Below are positions 1-7,089 of a stretch of DNA of 26,808 nt, in pieces. The stretch's first letter is position 1. Each line of letters opens with the position of its first letter. Position numbers and translations under genes: made by a program. Source of the DNA: CAKRJP01 sp963589425 (lineage in GTDB: Bacteria; Bacillota; Clostridia; Lachnospirales; Lachnospiraceae); the NCBI GenBank assembly GCA_963589425.1, contig CAVAKZ010000033.1:1-26808 (forward strand), in the 5' to 3' direction. The notes beneath the pieces were generated by a model. The model did not search any database, was not told where the DNA came from, and was given only the letters and a program-made list of their open reading frames with translations.

Positions 1-60
1 GTTCTATAGATACGAAAAAACAGAAATTTTGCAAAAAAATAAAAAAATTGAAAAATTCTG

Positions 61-90
61 TTGACAGATGTATGATTAATATGGTATAAA
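61..90 (+). promoter_or_regulatory. Sigma-A promoter of the tRNA-Trp gene
   Basis: TTGACA at 61-66 and TATAAA at 85-90 are separated by 18 bases. The tRNA begins about 40 bases downstream. The AT-rich stretch upstream (A-tracts at 15-55) resembles an UP-element, as is common before stable RNA genes. Confidence 0.75.
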
Positions 91-130
91 TAATAAGTAC
101 TCAGCAATGAGGTGCAAAAAAACAATCTAT

Positions 131-201
131 AGGGGATTGGTCAAGTGGTATGATAGGGGTCTCCAAAACCTTTGGCGGGAGTTCGATTCTCTCATCCCCT
201 G
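131..201 (+). tRNA. tRNA-Trp (anticodon CCA)
   Basis: A cloverleaf can be folded by eye. The acceptor AGGGGAT (131-137) pairs with ATCCCCT (194-200), and the discriminator base is G at 201. The anticodon stem GGGGT/ACCTT encloses loop CTCCAAA, which gives anticodon CCA and therefore Trp. The T-arm is GGGAG-TTCGATT-CTCTC. The 3' CCA is not encoded, so it must be added after transcription. The D-stem is weak (three pairs, one a wobble), but everything else is regular. It is a single-gene unit with its own promoter and terminator. Confidence 0.9.
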
Positions 202-205
202 CTTT

Positions 206-242
206 AAAAACTCGCAAGTTTTTTACTTGCGAGTTTTTTTTG
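206..242 (+). terminator. Intrinsic terminator of tRNA-Trp
   Basis: The stem ACTCGCAAG / CTTGCGAGT has a T/A-rich seven-base loop and is flanked by A5 on the left and a long T-run on the right. The flanking A and T tracts extend the stem. It ends the tRNA transcript and may also act on the opposite strand for the aldolase gene that ends at 312. Confidence 0.9.
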
Positions 243-311
243 TTGCCTCTTGAAAAAGCCTACAAATGGGCTGTTTTCCAAGAGGCGGGTTCAAACTTTT
301 TGGCTGAACTG

Positions 312-1355
312 CTACTTATTTTTTATCTGTCCTACCGCATTTTCCAATCGATCTACCGCCTCCTTGGTAGTACACCAGCTGGTGCAAAAGCGAATGGCTG
401 ATTTTCCTCCCGGAAGTTTCTCCCAAAGTTCTCCCTCAGAAGTTTTTCGAATTATTTCATAATCTTCATCCGGTATAATAGGAAATTGTTGATTGGTTGG
501 AGATTCAAATAGCATTTCATATCTTGCAGATTTAAAAATGTCTCGTACTCGATAAGCCATCTCATCAGCATGTCTGCCAAGTTCAAAATAAAGTCCATCT
601 TGCATTAGTTCTTCAAATTGAATTCCCAGAAGACGACCTTTTGCCAGCATTCCTCCTCGTTGCTTGATCATATAACGAAAATCCTTTGCAAGAGCCGGAT
701 TGCTTATTACAAGTGCCTCTCCAAACAAGGCCCCCACCTTGGTTCCTCCAATATAAAAGACATGGCAAAGCTTTGCTAGATCCGGTAAACTGACATCTGT
801 ATCTTCTGCCATAAGACCATAAGCCAAACGGGCACCGTCAATAAACAAGGGCAAATGATACTGCTCACAGACCTGATGAATATCCTCTAACTCTTTATGG
901 CTATAAAGGGTTCCATATTCTGTAGGGTGGGAAATATATACCATTCCCGGCTGAACAATGTGTTCGAAGCTGCCATCTGCCGCATGATCTTCAACAGCTT
1001 TCCTGATCTGGTCTGCCTGAATCTTTCCATTATTTGCAGCAAGAGCCAACACCTTATGGCCTGTAGCTTCAATAGCTCCCGTCTCATGAACATTAATATG
1101 TCCATTGTCTGCGCAGAGGACCCCCTGGTAGGGTCTAAGAATCGATGCAATTACCGTAGTATTGGTCTGAGTACCTCCCACCAGAAAATGTACATCTGCC
1201 TCCGGTGCCTTACAAAACTCTCGAATCATGGCTCTGGCATGGCTACAGTGTTCATCATTTCCATATCCTACGGTCTGTTCAAAATTAGTTTTCTCTAAAG
1301 CCTTTAATATATTGGGATGACAGCCTTCCCCGTAATCACAGTGAAATAAATCCAT
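312..1355 (-). CDS. ltaE: Low-specificity threonine aldolase (PLP-dependent, beta-eliminating lyase family)
   Basis: The predicted 347-residue cytoplasmic enzyme cleaves L-threonine or allo-threonine to glycine and acetaldehyde. Visible fold-type I PLP features are the early G-x-G-CHP segment, a GGTQTNT cofactor-phosphate motif near residues 60-66, FIDGAR with the PLP-binding Asp near residue 173, and FYIGGTK with the Schiff-base Lys near residue 206. Length is typical of the GLY1/LtaE family (330-360 residues). The start at 1355 is well supported by AAGGAG seven bases upstream. It is monocistronic, transcribed toward the tRNA terminator, and divergent from the Na/Pi transporter. Substrate preference (L-threonine or L-allo-threonine, or a related beta-hydroxy amino acid) cannot be read from the sequence. 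Confidence 0.92.
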   Translation of the reverse strand: MDLFHCDYGEGCHPNILKALEKTNFEQTVGYGNDEHCSHARAMIREFCKAPEADVHFLVGGTQTNTTVIASILRPYQGVLCADNGHINVHETGAIEATGHKVLALAANNGKIQADQIRKAVEDHAADGSFEHIVQPGMVYISHPTEYGTLYSHKELEDIHQVCEQYHLPLFIDGARLAYGLMAEDTDVSLPDLAKLCHVFYIGGTKVGALFGEALVISNPALAKDFRYMIKQRGGMLAKGRLLGIQFEELMQDGLYFELGRHADEMAYRVRDIFKSARYEMLFESPTNQQFPIIPDEDYEIIRKTSEGELWEKLPGGKSAIRFCTSWCTTKEAVDRLENAVGQIKNK

Positions 1356-1387
1356 AAATATATCTCCTTCTTTATTTTTTTCTTTTG

Positions 1388-1416
1388 ATTATAGCATCAA
1401 ATCCTTAAATTCATAA
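1388..1416 (-). promoter_or_regulatory. Promoter of the threonine aldolase gene
   Basis: On the minus strand, TTATGA and TATAAT are 17 bases apart. TGC precedes the -10, making it an extended -10 (TGnTATAAT). The transcript would have a leader of about 30 bases holding the ribosome binding site. Confidence 0.65.
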
Positions 1417-1562
1417 GTTTCTTATAAATTTCACAATAAGCTTTTTACTTTTCTTATATTTTACATTCCCATTACACAAAATTTACTTTTTCATAGACGA
1501 TTGCCTCAAGGAATGTTATATTTATTGATAGTGGGGTATTTTTTAAAAACACTTTTTTATAC

Positions 1563-1585
1563 GGTATTTTCCCCTAGAAAATACC
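1563..1585 (+). repeat. Perfect 9-bp inverted repeat just upstream of the Na/Pi transporter start
   Basis: GGTATTTTC and GAAAATACC are separated by CCCTA. The right arm ends 17 bases before the ATG and about 6 bases before the GGAGG. It could be an operator or a leader hairpin next to the ribosome binding site. There is no T-tract, so it is not a classical terminator. Confidence 0.6.
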
Positions 1586-1602
1586 AGTCATGGAGGCAAA
1601 CT

Positions 1603-3411
1603 ATGGACATTTTTTCAATGATTCTATCCTTACTCAGCGGAGTTGCATTATTCCTTTTTGGTATGCAGCTTATGGGAGACGGACTGAAGATGGTAGCCGG
1701 TGACAAGTTGGAGTCTTTTCTCTACAAGATGACCAATACTCCTTTAAAAGGAGTTGCCCTTGGAACTATCGTCACATCTATTATTCAATCCTCTTCCGCC
1801 ACAACCGTTATGGTTGTCGGTTTTGTTAACTCAGGTATGATGAAGTTAATCCAGGCCATCGGTATCATTATGGGGGCTAACATTGGTACCAGTATTACCG
1901 GTTGGATTCTCTGTCTTTCCTATATCGACGGTTCCAGCGGAATTGCCAAGGTACTTTCCACTGCCACCATTAGCGCCATTGTAGCTATTGCTGGTATCAT
2001 TTTAAAGATGGTATCTAAAAGATCTACCTACCGAAATTTAGGAAATATCATGTTAGGATTTTCTATTTTGATGTTTGGTATGCAGACCATGAGTGGTGCA
2101 GTAGCTCCTTTAAAAGAGAGTGCTTCCTTCACCAACATGCTTACTATGTTCTCCAATCCTTTGGCAGGTATTTTGTTAGGTATCGTATTTACTGCGATTT
2201 TGCAGAGTGCTTCTGCCGCTGTTGGTATTTTACAAGCCCTTTCCGTAACAGGTTCCTTAACCTTTGCCACTGCATTTCCTATTATTCTTGGTATCGGTGT
2301 CGGAGCTGCATGTCCGGTACTGATTTCAGGTATCGGTGCCAACAAGAATGGGCAAAGAACTGCCCTTGTCTATCTGTTAAATGACTTGTTCGGTATGATC
2401 ATCTGGGGATGCATTTTCTATGCCGTAAATGCCGTGGTCCACTTCTCATTCCTGGGAACTACCATGAGTCCGGTATTGATTGCCATTACCAATACAGTAT
2501 TCCGTGCAGCTACCGTATGCGTACTCTTCCCATTTATTCCTAAGATTGAGAAGCTTGTATGCCGCCTCATTAAAGACTCTGAAGAAGACTTAGAAGATTT
2601 GGCAGACAGCGCTGATTTCGATCTTTTGGAGGAGCGTCTTCTTTCCTACCCTGCTTTAGCTATTGCCCAGTCTGCAAGAGCCTTAACCGGTATGGGAAAG
2701 AATGTACGAAAGAATGTGGCTAGATCCTTAACTCTTGTAGATGATTTTAGCCAGGAGAAATACCGCAAGGTTGTGACAAAGGAAGATCTGATCGACAAAT
2801 ACGAAACCAAGCTTGGAGAGTATCTTATGAAGCTTTCTAAGAGGGAATTAAACACAATCCAAACCAGACAGGTATCTATTTTTCTTCATGTAATCAGCGA
2901 CCTGGAACGAGTTGGGGACTACGCCTACAATGTAGCTCGTGTTACTAATGAGATTAATGAGAGCAAGATTATTATGTCAAGGGAAGCTGGCAAAGAATTG
3001 AATCTCATCATGGAAGCGGTGAAAGAATGTGTAGACCTTACTGCTGATGCTCTGAAGGAATACAGCGAAGAAAAACGATTTAGAATCCGTTCTCTTGCCA
3101 CCATTGTAGCGGCATTGGGAGAAGATATGAAAATGCATCATGTCACCCGTCTAAGCCACGGAGAGTGCGATTTAAAACAGGGAACTGCATTTACAGATCT
3201 TCTAAACAGCTTTGAGCGTATGACTGCCCACTGTACCGGCGCTGCTACAGCTATTGGCAAATTAGAAGAAGGAGATACTAATATGCATATCCATTCTTCT
3301 ATTTTGGATGAAGAAGAAGACGAGGCAGCAAGGGTGAAATTAAAAGCCATTGCCAAAACCTACAAACCTCTCTTAGAGGAATACAGAAAGAAATATCAGT
3401 TAGATGCATAA
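1603..3411 (+). CDS. Na+/phosphate cotransporter with C-terminal PhoU-like domain
   Basis: The integral membrane protein is a probable Na+-driven phosphate transporter (NptA/PF02690, SLC34-like). Its hallmark inverted duplication is visible: QSSSATTV near residues 62-69 and QSASAAV near 201-207, each inside hydrophobic segments. About eight membrane segments fill residues 1-340. The soluble tail, about 350-602, is helical and PhoU-like, as in bacterial YjbB-type members. The reading frame is open from a TTG at 1501, but the ATG at 1603 has GGAGG eight bases upstream and begins directly with the first membrane helix. It is therefore preferred, giving 602 residues. The tail is rich in acidic residues, including DEEEDEAA near the end. 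Phosphate regulation is plausible from the family but no clear upstream PhoP site was seen. The structured element at 3485 lies downstream. Confidence 0.88.
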   Translation: MDIFSMILSLLSGVALFLFGMQLMGDGLKMVAGDKLESFLYKMTNTPLKGVALGTIVTSIIQSSSATTVMVVGFVNSGMMKLIQAIGIIMGANIGTSITGWILCLSYIDGSSGIAKVLSTATISAIVAIAGIILKMVSKRSTYRNLGNIMLGFSILMFGMQTMSGAVAPLKESASFTNMLTMFSNPLAGILLGIVFTAILQSASAAVGILQALSVTGSLTFATAFPIILGIGVGAACPVLISGIGANKNGQRTALVYLLNDLFGMIIWGCIFYAVNAVVHFSFLGTTMSPVLIAITNTVFRAATVCVLFPFIPKIEKLVCRLIKDSEEDLEDLADSADFDLLEERLLSYPALAIAQSARALTGMGKNVRKNVARSLTLVDDFSQEKYRKVVTKEDLIDKYETKLGEYLMKLSKRELNTIQTRQVSIFLHVISDLERVGDYAYNVARVTNEINESKIIMSREAGKELNLIMEAVKECVDLTADALKEYSEEKRFRIRSLATIVAALGEDMKMHHVTRLSHGECDLKQGTAFTDLLNSFERMTAHCTGAATAIGKLEEGDTNMHIHSSILDEEEDEAARVKLKAIAKTYKPLLEEYRKKYQLDA

Positions 3412-3425
3412 GCTGGGTATATAGT

Positions 3426-3451
3426 TTTACATATTTAACGAAATTTTAACG
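3426..3451 (+). promoter_or_regulatory. TTAACG direct repeats at 11-bp spacing (possible PhoP-type box)
   Basis: TTAACG occurs at 3435-3440 and again at 3446-3451, exactly one helical turn apart. A weaker TTTACA starts at 3426, out of phase. Bacillus PhoP boxes are TT(A/C/T)ACA hexamers separated by five bases, so the pattern is similar but not identical. It lies between the Na/Pi transporter and the structured RNA, so it could control the small gene downstream. Confidence 0.3.
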
Positions 3452-3484
3452 CAATCAAGAAAAATAATTTTACTTAAAATTGAT

Positions 3485-3567
3485 AAACTACCTTCGAAGC
3501 AAAGGAGCAGCTTCTTTTAGGCGGCTCCTTGATATGATTGATTTCATAGAAAGAAGGTAGTTTTTTT
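3485..3567 (+). ncRNA. Candidate structured leader: three-way-junction RNA closing on the ribosome binding site
   Basis: P1 is a perfect 11-bp stem, AAACTACCTTC (3485-3495) with GAAGGTAGTTT (3553-3563), followed by a T-run that extends to the ATG at 3568. Within it are P2, AAGGAGC/GCTCCTT (3502-3508 with 3524-3530), and P3, TATGA/TCATA (3533-3537 with 3544-3548). The only Shine-Dalgarno for the next gene, GAAGG at 3553-3557, lies inside the 3' strand of P1. The same stem plus U-tract could also be an intrinsic terminator for the Na/Pi gene. I found no match to any riboswitch class I know. It is either an unusual branched terminator or a cis-acting regulatory RNA. Confidence 0.5.
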
Positions 3568-3801
3568 ATGACAAAAATATGGAAGATTCTAACAGATCAT
3601 TTTCAAATAGAAAAAGTTCCTATCTTGTTTTTAATCCTCATGAGCCTCCTGGGATTTCTTTCCGGCTGCATCCTATCCTGCATGGTTTACGGAGTTTTAG
3701 CCCTTTCCCTTTCTAAGCTTTTTCTTCTTTGTATGGTAGGAGGATATGGTTGCATATTTGCTTTTCTTGCTGCAATCTTATTTGAATACCGACATGTATG
3801 A
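3568..3801 (+). CDS. Small two-helix membrane protein, unknown function
   Basis: The 77-residue protein is not recognised. An N-terminal amphipathic, charged segment (residues 1-16) is followed by two long hydrophobic segments, about residues 17-45 and 50-72, with several Cys and Gly, and a short charged tail ending YRHV. Codon use looks like the neighbouring genes. The only ribosome binding site, GAAGG at 3553-3557, is 10 bases before the ATG and is locked in the closing stem of the upstream RNA fold. A strong terminator follows at 3815. It may be cotranscribed with the Na/Pi transporter or have its own start near the TTAACG repeats. No function can be assigned. Confidence 0.6.
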   Translation: MTKIWKILTDHFQIEKVPILFLILMSLLGFLSGCILSCMVYGVLALSLSKLFLLCMVGGYGCIFAFLAAILFEYRHV

Positions 3802-3814
3802 CAGACAAATGAAC

Positions 3815-3856
3815 AAAAAAATCTGAAACTTGATTTTTCAAGTCTCAGATTTTTTT
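3815..3856. terminator. Bidirectional terminator between convergent genes
   Basis: A-run, then ATCTGAAACTTGA, loop TTTT, TCAAGTCTCAGAT, then a T-run. The arms pair with a single A/C mismatch, and the A and T tracts make it work on both strands. It serves the 77-residue gene (plus) and the PPC-domain gene (minus). Confidence 0.9.
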
Positions 3857-3879
3857 CTTATGCGCTTGACTATTGTCTC

Positions 3880-4299
3880 TTAAAATTTAAAGGTGTTAAG
3901 CCCCACTTCCCGGTTAAATTCCCGGTCCACCTGGCCATCGATAATCTGAATCACCATCTCGCAGGTAGCACTGATAATAGCCTGGTTAAGGTGTCCTCCA
4001 ACTACATGTCCTGCTGTGTCACCTGCACTCATGTGAAGATGGGCATAATAGTCTCCATTCATTGTACTTACCGTTCCGGCAAGGGATACAATCTCCATAT
4101 CTCCCGTAAAATGGTTGGCATAATACTTCTTTTCCAGGGTATGAAATACGCCTACTGTAATATCATTAGTGGCTCCAAGGGCTGATACAGAAGCAAGCTT
4201 AATCTCTTCTTTTTTAGCGATTACTTCAAGCTGCTGTAAGATTTCCTCTCCCTTATCAATACGGGCAACAATTGTATTTCCAAATCTCTTATAATCCAT
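3880..4299 (-). CDS. PPC/DUF296 domain protein (stand-alone)
   Basis: The 139-residue protein is made almost entirely of one PPC domain (plants and prokaryotes conserved, DUF296), a trimeric fold. Visible features are the N-terminal G-E-x-I-L-xx-L helix, the GATNDITVG strand, and the His cluster AHLHM...GHVVGGH (H87, H89, H98, H103), which forms a metal site in bacterial members of known structure. In plants the domain accompanies AT-hooks, but no AT-hook or other DNA-binding segment is present here. The start is supported by AGGAGG about ten bases upstream. It lies downstream of the glycerate permease but a strong hairpin with U-run separates the two. The function of bacterial stand-alone PPC proteins is not established. 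Confidence 0.85.
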   Translation of the reverse strand: MDYKRFGNTIVARIDKGEEILQQLEVIAKKEEIKLASVSALGATNDITVGVFHTLEKKYYANHFTGDMEIVSLAGTVSTMNGDYYAHLHMSAGDTAGHVVGGHLNQAIISATCEMVIQIIDGQVDREFNREVGLNTFKF

Positions 4300-4359
4300 A
4301 ATTCACGATTCCTCCTGTGTAGCTTTTCTACCATTATAAACCTATTTTCTCTTAAATCC

Positions 4360-4415
4360 CATAAAAAATATAATAGTCCTGCCATGAAGCTCGAATCCAC
4401 ACAGCTGAACTATTA
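4360..4415 (-). terminator. Terminator after the glycerate permease gene
   Basis: On the minus strand TAATAGTTC-a-GCTGTG pairs with CATGGC-a-GGACTATTA, about 15 pairs including wobbles, around a 13-base loop. A U-rich stretch (TATTTTTTAT) follows at 4361-4370. It separates the glycerate operon from the PPC gene, perhaps with some readthrough. Confidence 0.7.
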
Positions 4416-4446
4416 CGAAAGGATTATAGTTACCCTTTGAATCTTG

Positions 4447-5700
4447 TTAGAGCAAATAAATAATACAAGAAACAAGAGTGCTGGTAAGACCTACCAGGGC
4501 TTCGTAGGGGATCAGTTTCATACGCTCCTTGATTTCCATATTTACAGAACCTCCTGTAGCATGGAAGAAGGATCCGTGTGGCAGAGAATCTACTACAGTA
4601 GCTCCTGCATGAATCATAGCTCCTGCCCCTAATGGAGATACTCCACTGGCCATTAATGTGTCAGCAAAGGTCTGGGATGCAATAGTTGCTCCTGCTGTTG
4701 TAGAAGCAGTTGCTCCTGCCAGCAAAATTCCTGCAATAGGTGCCAAAAGGAAGGAGGGCATATTAGTCATATTTAACAGGGATATGATATCTGTCTGTAT
4801 AGATGAAGCCTTAATAATTCCAGCCAAGGTCCCAGTTCCAACCAAGAGAATAGAAACCCCTGTCACCTTACTGAGTCCAAATTCTGTGTAGGCAATTACA
4901 TTTTTAATATTTCCACAAGCAAGCATACACACCAATCCCCCTACCGGAAGGGCAATGAGAGGATCAATGGTAATACCGCAAACCGGGCGAAGAGCTAATA
5001 AAAGGATTACCACCACCGGGCCTGCAATAGCTGCCACAAAGGCAGGGAGCTTCTTCTCCTCATTTTTCTCTAGATCAGAAGCATCTACCATAAGGCTATT
5101 CTTCTTTTTAGATAATACTGTAGCCAGAAGGATTGCTACTAGCAAAGCTACCAGGGCAGGTACAATATTTCTTATCATCAAGGCAGTAAGATCCACTCCA
5201 AAGGCCTCTGAGGTTGCAATGGTATTAGGATTTGGAGAAATAATATTTCCGGCCTTGCCTCCGCCAATCATAGCCAGCAAAATAGAGGGTTTATTAAAAT
5301 CTGCTTTCTTTGCAATTGCCATAGCAATTGGAGCCACTGTAATAACAGAAATATCGATAAATACACCTACGGCACAAATAATCATAGTTGCCACTGCCAC
5401 AGAAACCAAGGCATACTTATGCCCTAATTTCTGTACGATTACATCCGCAATCTTCTCAGCCGAACCTGTTTTAATCAGGGCTCCTGCCAAAATACCGGAT
5501 GTAAGTATTCGGAGCACAGAAGACATCATACTCTGGGCACCAGCCACCATGGTATCCACCGTTGTCACCAGGCCACCGCCGCCTACTAATCCCCCAATTA
5601 AAGCGCCTAGAATCAAACTATATGCCGGATGAACTTTCTTTATAATTAAAACAATCGCGATCACAAGTCCCAAAAGAGCCCCAAGGGTCGTAAATTCCAT
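4447..5700 (-). CDS. GntP-family permease (probable glycerate or sugar-acid:H+ symporter)
   Basis: The 417-residue polytopic membrane protein has about 12 predicted hydrophobic segments and the GntP/PF02447-type motif GGGKAGNIISPNPNT at residues 146-160. Late Gly/Ala/Thr-rich membrane segments include GATASTTAGATIASQT and the conserved HAGATVVDSLPHGSFFH. Family members import gluconate, D-glycerate or related sugar acids with protons. The gene starts 14 bases after the glycerate kinase stop and has AGGAGG ten bases before its ATG. The two are clearly one operon, so glycerate is the most likely substrate. Substrate identity rests on context alone. Control is probably by the divergent CdaR-type regulator. 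Confidence 0.88.
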   Translation of the reverse strand: MEFTTLGALLGLVIAIVLIIKKVHPAYSLILGALIGGLVGGGGLVTTVDTMVAGAQSMMSSVLRILTSGILAGALIKTGSAEKIADVIVQKLGHKYALVSVAVATMIICAVGVFIDISVITVAPIAMAIAKKADFNKPSILLAMIGGGKAGNIISPNPNTIATSEAFGVDLTALMIRNIVPALVALLVAILLATVLSKKKNSLMVDASDLEKNEEKKLPAFVAAIAGPVVVILLLALRPVCGITIDPLIALPVGGLVCMLACGNIKNVIAYTEFGLSKVTGVSILLVGTGTLAGIIKASSIQTDIISLLNMTNMPSFLLAPIAGILLAGATASTTAGATIASQTFADTLMASGVSPLGAGAMIHAGATVVDSLPHGSFFHATGGSVNMEIKERMKLIPYEALVGLTSTLVSCIIYLL

Positions 5701-5714
5701 TTTTCATTTTCCTC

Positions 5715-6866
5715 CTAATTGATAATTTTTTTGAAAGTTTTTATGGTTCGAAAAACCTGCTCTACCGTATCCGCCATATTTTTCATAGCATTGGTAGGTT
5801 CTAAGGCTTCCTCTAGAGAAATTACGGTTCTAAGAATCGGAAAGAAAGCATCTATTCCTTCCCCATTGCAAGCTACGGCCTCCTGTGTCACACATCCGGA
5901 GAATCCAAGCACAGGAAGCTTATATTCCTTTGCAAGCTTAGCAACTCCAATAGGGGCCTTTCCCATAACAGTCTGACCATCTAAGCGTCCTTCTCCGGTA
6001 ATCACCAAATCTGCAGTTTCTGCATAGGCTCTAAGATTTGTTTCCTCCAGCACGATTTTAATTCCTGACTCCAAACTGCCCCCAAGAAAAGTAAGAAAAG
6101 CAAATCCCATACCACCGGCAGCCCCTGCTCCCGGATAATTTTCATCAGCCTTTGAATAACTTTGCTTCGCTAAAATTGCATAATCCAAAAGCCACTGGTC
6201 CATATCTTTTATCATATCTTTAGTAGCTCCTTTTTGGGGCCCGTAAATCGCAGAAGCCCCTTTTTCGCCACACAAGGGATTAGCCACATCGCATGCTATA
6301 CGAAATGTACAATCTTTTAGCTCCGGAAGAACATTTTCCCTGCCAATGGTTTTCAAGTCCTTTAAACCAATTGCCCCTCTTTGAATAGCCTGGCCATTTT
6401 CATCTAAAAAGTCAAAGCCCAAGGCCTGAAGCATTCCGACCCCACCATCATTGGTAGCACTTCCGCCAATACCTACCACAAAATGCCGGCAGCCCTTTTC
6501 AATGGCATCCTTAATCACCTCGCCTACACCGTAGGTTGTGGTATAAAGAGGATTTTTCTCCTTTCCGGAAACCTGGGTAATTCCTGCTGCCCCAGACATT
6601 TCAATAATCCCGGTATGGGTCTTATCCACAATTCCATAAGAACAATTAACCGGTTTCCCCGCAGGCCCAGTAACATCCACATCCACAATACGTCCCTGAC
6701 AAGCAGAAACAATGGCCTCTACCGTGCCTTCTCCACCATCAGCCAGGGGGCGCACCTCAATATCCGCATCCTCAAAAACTCGTAGGATTCCTGCCTTGGC
6801 ACTCTCCCCAGCTTCCACAGAGGACATGCTTCCCTTAAAGGAATCAATTGCAATCAAAACTTTCAT
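5715..6866 (-). CDS. glxK: Glycerate 2-kinase (GarK/GlxK family)
   Basis: The cytoplasmic kinase phosphorylates D-glycerate (family members make 2- or 3-phosphoglycerate), feeding sugar-acid carbon into lower glycolysis. The start IAIDSFKGSMSS, the VVGIGGSATNDGGVGML segment and the VITGEGRLDGQT signature all match the glycerate kinase type 1 family (PF02595), as does the length of 383. An in-frame TTG nine bases upstream (6875) extends the frame by three residues, but it lies only three bases from the AGGAGG. The ATG at 6866 has 12-base spacing and the usual family start MKVLIAIDS, so it is preferred. It is the first gene of the operon with the GntP permease and is divergent from the CdaR-type gene. 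Confidence 0.92.
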   Translation of the reverse strand: MKVLIAIDSFKGSMSSVEAGESAKAGILRVFEDADIEVRPLADGGEGTVEAIVSACQGRIVDVDVTGPAGKPVNCSYGIVDKTHTGIIEMSGAAGITQVSGKEKNPLYTTTYGVGEVIKDAIEKGCRHFVVGIGGSATNDGGVGMLQALGFDFLDENGQAIQRGAIGLKDLKTIGRENVLPELKDCTFRIACDVANPLCGEKGASAIYGPQKGATKDMIKDMDQWLLDYAILAKQSYSKADENYPGAGAAGGMGFAFLTFLGGSLESGIKIVLEETNLRAYAETADLVITGEGRLDGQTVMGKAPIGVAKLAKEYKLPVLGFSGCVTQEAVACNGEGIDAFFPILRTVISLEEALEPTNAMKNMADTVEQVFRTIKTFKKIIN

Positions 6867-6915
6867 AGCCTTCAAATACCTCCTGTAAAAATGTGTATAT
6901 CAACTTTGCGTCCTA

Positions 6916-6943
6916 ATTGTATCAATATAAGTACATAAGCAAA
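6916..6943 (-). promoter_or_regulatory. Probable promoter of the glycerate operon
   Basis: On the minus strand a TACAAT -10 (6916-6921) has TTTGCT or TTGCTT upstream at 15-16 base spacing. The imperfect -35 and short spacing suit an activator-dependent promoter. TGTTACAT lies just upstream at 6945-6952. Confidence 0.5.
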
Positions 6944-6944
6944 A

Positions 6945-6994
6945 TGTTACATGTGCTAATTTCAAACTATTTAAATAACTGATTCTTGTTACAT
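6945..6994 (+). promoter_or_regulatory. Two TGTTACAT direct repeats, candidate CdaR-type operator
   Basis: The octamer TGTTACAT is found at 6945-6952 and 6987-6994, 42 bp apart or about four helical turns. The first is directly upstream of the glycerate -35. The second overlaps the -35 of the regulator's own promoter. This is the geometry expected for activation of the operon with autorepression. Confidence 0.4.
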
Positions 6995-7014
6995 ATACCA
7001 AATCAATATATAAT
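6986..7014 (+). promoter_or_regulatory. Promoter of the CdaR-type regulator gene
   Basis: TTGTTA at 6986-6991 and TATAAT at 7009-7014 are 17 bases apart. The leader before the ATG at 7090 is about 70 bases. Confidence 0.7.
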
Positions 7015-7089
7015 GAAGATACATGAAGATAGCGCATTTTATATGCCGACAGCTTCATAACCCCATAATTTACCAAAAAGGAGTCCATT

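Noticed and set aside
897..1298. 133-codon open frame opposite the threonine aldolase gene
   Set aside because: It is fully inside a strong, motif-supported gene on the other strand and has no ribosome binding site of its own.
1501..1602. Upstream extension of the Na/Pi transporter from a TTG at 1501
   Set aside because: There is no ribosome binding site and the extension would run across a perfect palindrome and a GGAGG. The ATG at 1603 fits the family start.
3485..3567. Possible small SRP RNA, suggested by a GGAGCAG stretch
   Set aside because: The GGAA-type tetraloop and the asymmetric loop of the SRP Alu/S-domain helix are missing, and the fold is a three-way junction.
4955..5632. 225-codon open frame opposite the GntP permease gene
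   Set aside because: It is an antisense shadow of a well-supported gene, with low-complexity hydrophobic composition and no family match.
6867..6875. TTG start three codons upstream in the glycerate kinase gene
   Set aside because: It is only three bases from the AGGAGG, too close for initiation. The ATG at 6866 gives the family-typical N-terminus.
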